From Chthoniobacteraceae bacterium (lineage in GTDB: Bacteria > Verrucomicrobiota > Verrucomicrobiia > Chthoniobacterales > Chthoniobacteraceae): DNA of 64,000 bases. The notes under the pieces are model-generated. The model saw only the letters and a program-made list of their open reading frames with translations. It had not been told where the DNA came from and did not search any database. Made by a program: the position numbers and the translations under genes. The stretch lies in assembly GCA_947449735.1 (NCBI GenBank), contig CANFTB010000016.1, forward strand, positions 21,094 to 85,093. The letters run 5' to 3'. Positions 59,202-64,000 of this stretch are shown here, one piece after another (positions within the stretch are counted from its first letter, which is position 1; each line of letters opens with the position of its first letter).

Positions 59202-60686
59202 ATGGACCACCCGCTTTTGTACGAGATCAACGCCCGCCACTGGATTTCCGCGCTGCGCAAAAAATATGCGGACCAGACGACGCTGAGTCTCGGTTCCGTG
59301 CCCGAAGCTGAGCTAGAGGCGCTTGCGGAAAAGGGGTTTACCCACCTCTGGCTGATGGGGGTCTGGCCGATTGGTCCGAAGTCCCGGGCGCAGGCGCTCG
59401 ACCACGCGGATCTGCGCCGGGAGTACGGCAACGCCCTGCCGGGTTGGACCGATGCGGATGTCCTGGGCTCGCCTTACGCGGTCGCCGCCTTGCAGGTGTC
59501 GCCCCTCCTCGGCGGGGACGCCGCGCTGGCCCTCCTGCGCAAGCGTCTGGCAAAACGTGGCATTAAACTGATTCTGGACTTCGTACCCAATCATCTGGGG
59601 CTCGACCACGAATGGGTCCTGACTCATCCCGAATATTTCGTTGGCCAGGCCCATTTCTTCCCGGACTCATTTCCGGTGGAAACCGCTTCTGGAAAGCGCT
59701 TTCTGGCGCACGGAAAGGACCCCTACTTCCCCGGCTGGACCGACACGGTGCAGTTGGATTACCGACGTCCCGAAACCCGCGAGGCGATGGCCGGTCTGCT
59801 TGAAGGCATTGCGCAAAAGTGCGACGGAGTCCGCTGCGACATGGCGATGCTGCTGCTCGAGGAGGTGCTCCACCGGACTTGGAGCCATGTCCCGGTGGAC
59901 TTCGAACCGGCGCGGGGCGAGTTTTGGCAGGCGGCCACCGCGCGGGTGAAGGCGGCCCAGCCCGGCTTCTTGTTTCTGGCCGAGGCCTACTGGGACTTGG
60001 AGGGTCGTCTCTGCGAGCTGGGGTTCGACTACGCCTACGACAAAAGGCTGTACGATTTTATCGAACACGACCGCCCCTGGGATATGCAGCCGCACCTGCT
60101 CGGACTCGGCACCGCCAACGCGCACCGGGCCCACTTTTTGGAAAACCACGACGAGCCGCGGATTGCCGGAAGTGTCGGATTGGAGCTGCACCGGGCGGCC
60201 GCAGTTTTGGCGCTGGGGCTTCCGGGAATGCGGTTTCTGCACGAGGGCCAGTTTGAAGGGGCGCGCCGTTTTGCGCGCGTGCAGCTGGCGCGCCGCGCGG
60301 AGGAGCCGCTCGACGGCGTCGTCGCGCAACTGTACGGCGGCCTGTTGCCGGCGTTCAAGCAGAGCGGTGTGGGCCGCGGGGACTATGAATTGCTCGTCCC
60401 CGGCCGCGCTTGGGATGACAATCCCACCTCGCAATGTATAAATATCATTCAATGGCAGCGGACTGGACAGGAGGAGTTTGACCTCGTGGTGGTGAACCTC
60501 GCTCCCCATCGCGCGCAATGCCGAGTGAGGCTTACCGCCAGGGGGCTTGCGGGCCACGGTTGGATTCTGTCCGACCGCCTTGGGGAGGAACGCTGGGAGC
60601 GGGACGGCACAGAGCTCGTGACCACGGGCCTCTACCTGGATCTGGAGGCCCGCGGAGCCCGCTTGTTCTCGGTGAGTCCATGCTGA
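59202..60686 (+). CDS. GH13 alpha-amylase-family protein
   Basis: Conserved regions DFVPNHLG, DGVRCDMAM, FLAEAYW, FLENHDEPR. Confidence 0.9.
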   Translation: MDHPLLYEINARHWISALRKKYADQTTLSLGSVPEAELEALAEKGFTHLWLMGVWPIGPKSRAQALDHADLRREYGNALPGWTDADVLGSPYAVAALQVSPLLGGDAALALLRKRLAKRGIKLILDFVPNHLGLDHEWVLTHPEYFVGQAHFFPDSFPVETASGKRFLAHGKDPYFPGWTDTVQLDYRRPETREAMAGLLEGIAQKCDGVRCDMAMLLLEEVLHRTWSHVPVDFEPARGEFWQAATARVKAAQPGFLFLAEAYWDLEGRLCELGFDYAYDKRLYDFIEHDRPWDMQPHLLGLGTANAHRAHFLENHDEPRIAGSVGLELHRAAAVLALGLPGMRFLHEGQFEGARRFARVQLARRAEEPLDGVVAQLYGGLLPAFKQSGVGRGDYELLVPGRAWDDNPTSQCINIIQWQRTGQEEFDLVVVNLAPHRAQCRVRLTARGLAGHGWILSDRLGEERWERDGTELVTTGLYLDLEARGARLFSVSPC

Positions 60687-60752
60687 GCGCGCCGCGCGAT
60701 CAAATCGCGCCCGCAAACTGCGAAAACGGGGCGAAAGTAATTTCGTATCAAT

Positions 60753-61037
60753 TTAGGGCTTTGCAACCTTGTCCAATTTTCCATTCAAACGCTCAAGATT
60801 CTCGTTCGCCGAGATCACGGTGGAGACAAAACCGACGACGAGCACGTATGCGACTGCGAATACGAAAAGGACGAAGCCGACGATTTCAGGCGGCACATTG
60901 TTTTGATGCATTGATTCCCTCAACGTTTTTCCGTTCTCCCCGAAAAACGCCACCGACGTCAGGCATAGCGCCCCGAGGGCAAAAAAGTGGATGAAGCCGA
61001 TGATCGAGGCGAAGATTTTTGCGATAAGCCTATTCAT
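60753..61037 (-). CDS. Small membrane protein of unknown function
   Basis: Two hydrophobic segments; MNRLIAKIFASIIGFIHFFALGALCLTSVAFF start. Confidence 0.55.
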   Translation of the reverse strand: MNRLIAKIFASIIGFIHFFALGALCLTSVAFFGENGKTLRESMHQNNVPPEIVGFVLFVFAVAYVLVVGFVSTVISANENLERLNGKLDKVAKP

Positions 61038-61285
61038 AAGAAAGCGGGAGCGGAGCTTGCCTTTCAACGTCAGTATGCGTTTTCAGGTGAGACTTTGAGC
61101 ATGTCAAACGTTGGATAAGTCTTCGCCGGCTTCATAGCAAGCTTACGGGGTAGGGGATGGACTTTAGAAAGCGACCGACGAGGCGGTTCTGTTGCCCGAG
61201 TGAGGGCACTAGGATCGGGTGGCCACAGCTGCAAACGATAAGCTTCAGCGTTAAGGGAAGCCTCTCGAGGCACAAAAACTCTATG

Positions 61286-62302
61286 TTACAACACTGGAAC
61301 GTTTCGGATCAGCGAGACCTGAATGTCTTCCAGAAACTGCCCGGGAAATTCAACCGCTGTTTCTCCATAAATACGCTCCCCTTCACGAGCGGCTTTCGCA
61401 TCCATAATATGAAAACGGAGCAGCAGATACTTCGTTCCCGGTGGAACACGTAACTCCAAACGGGCCTTTTGCCATCCGCCCCCATTCGGGCTGAACTTAA
61501 ATCCCCGTTGTGCGGAGGCCGGTATAAAGCTCCCCGCAAGTTCCTCGCCACTCGGAGAGCTGCGATCCACCTGCTTTCGGTGAATCTTAGAAACGCCACT
61601 GGTGGGCAACGCGTCCAATGCGTCCAGCGCCAAATTAAACGCATATTCGTTTGGTGGCTGAAACGGTATCCCCTGAAAACTCGCATCCACCGTTACCAGC
61701 GCTTTTCCATCCACTAGATCCGCCTCATGTCCCCGCAAATCAAGGATCCGATAGAGATCCCCCGAATAACTAAACTGCGGTGGTTTCCCCTCATAATCGG
61801 CGCGCAGAATTTGCAGCATCTTCTTTCCACTCGCAGGTTTTATCCCCTGTGACCCACCCACGATCGTTGTGTAATCCCCGCTCCAATAGCCTGGACTACT
61901 GGGCATGCCTGTGACCCCGGGAAAAGCGCCCACCTCAAAGCTCTCCAATAAAAGCGAAATCGCCTTTCCTCCCGTGGCGGACACATATGCAAACACCATC
62001 GACGCACTAAAGAGCCCTATCACCAACCCAGCTGCTGCCGCTGCCAGCGGCCTCCATTGGGACGCGCCTCTTCCCGAATTCCGTTGGGGCGCAAATTCCA
62101 CCTCCAGCATGCCAGGCAAATTCGAGGCGCCTTTCGTGCCAGCCCCCAATTCCGTGAGCCGCGTATCGACCGTGGCAAGCGTCCGCAAGAGGGCCCGCGC
62201 CTCCGGACTTTCCCGCAACAACGCCTGGAGCCGCGGAAACTCAGCCTCCAAAATCGTGCCGTCCAAATACCCGTGCACCAGTGCTATTTCCTTCGTTGTC
62301 AT
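61286..62302 (-). CDS. FecR-like / anti-sigma-type membrane protein
   Basis: N-terminal VHGYLDGTILEAEFPRLQALLRESPEARALL zinc-finger-like region, TM segment AAAAGLVIGLFSASMVFAYVS; ATGA overlap with the sigma gene. Confidence 0.7.
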   Translation of the reverse strand: MTTKEIALVHGYLDGTILEAEFPRLQALLRESPEARALLRTLATVDTRLTELGAGTKGASNLPGMLEVEFAPQRNSGRGASQWRPLAAAAAGLVIGLFSASMVFAYVSATGGKAISLLLESFEVGAFPGVTGMPSSPGYWSGDYTTIVGGSQGIKPASGKKMLQILRADYEGKPPQFSYSGDLYRILDLRGHEADLVDGKALVTVDASFQGIPFQPPNEYAFNLALDALDALPTSGVSKIHRKQVDRSSPSGEELAGSFIPASAQRGFKFSPNGGGWQKARLELRVPPGTKYLLLRFHIMDAKAAREGERIYGETAVEFPGQFLEDIQVSLIRNVPVL

Positions 62303-62850
62303 CCTATGGCCTCTCCTTCAGCGAGTGTCTTTTCCACACAAACACATAATTCCTGCCTGATTCTCGCAATCAGTTGGTAAAGCGAGCCCTCCGTGCGTCC
62401 GAGCTGCGCCGCCAAATCCTTCATGGAGGCCCCGGGACTATACGCCGCCAGCGCCAATGTCCGGCGCTCCACGGGCAACTTTGCCACACATCCGTCCAGC
62501 GCCTCCAGCTGCCGGTGCCTGAGCGGCAGCTCTTCCGCACCTTCCTCCGCGAGCTTTGCCACGATATCCTCGTCCAAAACGAGCCTCTCGCGCGCAAAGC
62601 GGCGCCGAGCCATCAAAATCTCGTACCGCGCAATCATCGCCACCCAAGCACCGAACTTCGCGTGTTCATTGAGCATCGAGAACTTCTGCCAGGCGACGAC
62701 ACTCACCGACTGCATAATCTCGTCCACCTCACAAGTTCTTGGCACACACGAGCGAACCAGTGCCCGCAGCGCCTGCTCATGCTGGGTCCACAGGCGCAAA
62801 AAACCGGCATTTAGGTCGAGTGGGGCAGGGATGGGGATATCGACTTCCAT
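62299..62850 (-). CDS. ECF-type RNA polymerase sigma factor (Planctomycete/Verrucomicrobia-type)
   Basis: EVDEIMQSVSVVAWQKF region 2, FGAWVAMIARYEILMARRR, SMKDLAAQLGRTEGSLYQLIARIRQELCVCV region 4. Confidence 0.85.
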   Translation of the reverse strand: MEVDIPIPAPLDLNAGFLRLWTQHEQALRALVRSCVPRTCEVDEIMQSVSVVAWQKFSMLNEHAKFGAWVAMIARYEILMARRRFARERLVLDEDIVAKLAEEGAEELPLRHRQLEALDGCVAKLPVERRTLALAAYSPGASMKDLAAQLGRTEGSLYQLIARIRQELCVCVEKTLAEGEAIG

Positions 62851-62997
62851 AGGTCTACGGTTCGGTTTCGCGGATTAGCTGCCGCGACGCCTCTGATTTA
62901 ACGAAATTTCTTTCGTTTACTTAAGGCTTCTTCAGCAAATCCAGCGAGCCGATTTCAAGACGAGCAACCCAAGGCGAGGTGCCGTCTGCGGTCGGCA

Positions 62998-63774
62998 TTA
63001 CTCAATTTCCCAGAGCTTAATGTTGTCGTAATCCACGGAGCGGCCCACCTCTTCGATCGCATAAAAGTAAGGCGTCTTCTTGGGGGCGCTAGCCTCGACG
63101 CAGGTCGCCTGAAGGGTCTGACCGTTACTGAGTTGGACGGACACCTGTTCCCCTCGAATCTCTACAAGCACCCGAGTCCATTCCGTAGGGTCGATTTTCA
63201 GTGGAACAGCCGCCTGCACCGCCGCAAACTTGGACACGTCTTTGATCACCAGACGCGGCTCCTTGTACCGCTTTTTGGAGCCGACCAACTCAAACACCAC
63301 CGAAAAGGCGGGCGGGAAAAGCATCGCCCCCTTGCCTATCCCGGGAAACGAACCCGCTGGATAGGAAATCCCGCCCTTTTCCGGAACAGGTTGTCCCGGG
63401 AAGATACCACCTGCCTTCCGGTTAAACTCCACATGCACGTAGTCGGCCTGATCGGTGCGGAAATCAAACTGGAGGATGCAGCCCTTGAGCTCGAAAGCAC
63501 GCTCCGCCGCCACATCAAGGCCGAGCATCTGGGTGAATCCAAGCACCGGGTTGTGATCCTGCCCCTCCTTTTGTTGCTGGCGCAGAGAACCGTCCTTCAC
63601 GGTGTAGTCCCCAAACCCTTTTAAAGTCGCTTCTGCAGGAGGCCGTTCAAACTCAGCTGAAGCGATTAATTTGCCTCGTTTTCCCAAGATGGGCTGGAGC
63701 TCTGGAAGATCCCCCCCAAAAGCAGGCCTGCACAGGGTGAAGAAACTCAGAACCAGAACAATAGAATGATTCAT
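62998..63774 (-). CDS. Secreted protein, possibly LamG/DUF1080-like jelly-roll
   Basis: Signal peptide MNHSIVLVLSFFTLCRPAFGG; beta-rich FELKGCILQFDFRTDQADYVHVEFN, PTEWTRVLVEIRGEQVSVQLSNGQTL, VDYDNIKLWEIE. Confidence 0.6.
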   Translation of the reverse strand: MNHSIVLVLSFFTLCRPAFGGDLPELQPILGKRGKLIASAEFERPPAEATLKGFGDYTVKDGSLRQQQKEGQDHNPVLGFTQMLGLDVAAERAFELKGCILQFDFRTDQADYVHVEFNRKAGGIFPGQPVPEKGGISYPAGSFPGIGKGAMLFPPAFSVVFELVGSKKRYKEPRLVIKDVSKFAAVQAAVPLKIDPTEWTRVLVEIRGEQVSVQLSNGQTLQATCVEASAPKKTPYFYAIEEVGRSVDYDNIKLWEIE

Positions 63775-64000
63775 AACGGTTTTTGTTTTGTTTATTATTT
63801 TATTCATAACCCTGATTCCGTCCGAAATGTGGTGTGGCTGTTAAGGCGGCACCCACCGGCTCCGAGAGCCTCGCCTTCAACGACCTAATAGAGTTCTTTG
63901 AGCTGGATATTCACGACAGTGCACTTCGAAGCCCATTTCCCACAGACTCTTACTTAAATACCACAGTCTTGGGCATCGCCGTCTTGAGACGCTCAACACA

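Noticed and set aside
63950-64000. Possible C-terminus of another minus-strand CDS (..CVERLKTAMPKTVVFK*)
   Set aside because: Only about 16 codons lie inside the window; too short to support a call.

Overview
This is a GC-rich chromosomal window, most likely from a Verrucomicrobia/PVC-type bacterium. That placement rests on PSCyt1/DUF1549/DUF1553 + DUF1501 gene pairs, a PVC-type small basic protein, and ECF sigma/FecR-like modules; it is inferred from gene content, with no database search. Contents from left to right: an RsbU/SpoIIE-type phosphatase (cut by the left edge), grpE, dnaJ, rsmE; a SNF2-family helicase followed directly by a PD-(D/E)XK-like nuclease candidate; a fatty acid hydroxylase; a Sel1-repeat protein and an ECF sigma factor with a probable membrane partner; a minus-strand carbon-metabolism block (E1alpha, E1beta and E2 of a 2-oxoacid dehydrogenase, sucC, sucD, citrate synthase); a secreted esterase-like hydrolase and a probably truncated secreted protein; two convergent PSCyt1-DUF1553/DUF1501 pairs; a beta-helix protein; small secreted GKW-repeat proteins; a small basic PVC-type protein; a YlbF-like protein; a TIM-barrel epimerase; a two-partner secretion system with a ~2.5 kaa adhesin; a cytochrome b561/FAD-oxidoreductase pair; a metallophosphoesterase; a TVP38-like membrane protein; a DUF883/holin-X-like triad; infA; a degenerate MBL-fold protein; tRNA-Val(TAC); a divergent GH63-like/GH13 pair; and an ECF sigma/FecR-like operon. 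I saw no CRISPR array, transposase, integrase or rRNA. The most interesting items are the internally duplicated TpsA adhesin, the SNF2-nuclease pair, the b561-FAD pair, the mirror-image PSCyt1/DUF1501 pairs, and gene relics: a second, decayed copy of the 21.3 kb secreted-protein C-terminus at 52.8 kb, and an orphan ABC-ATPase Walker B fragment at 32.8 kb.
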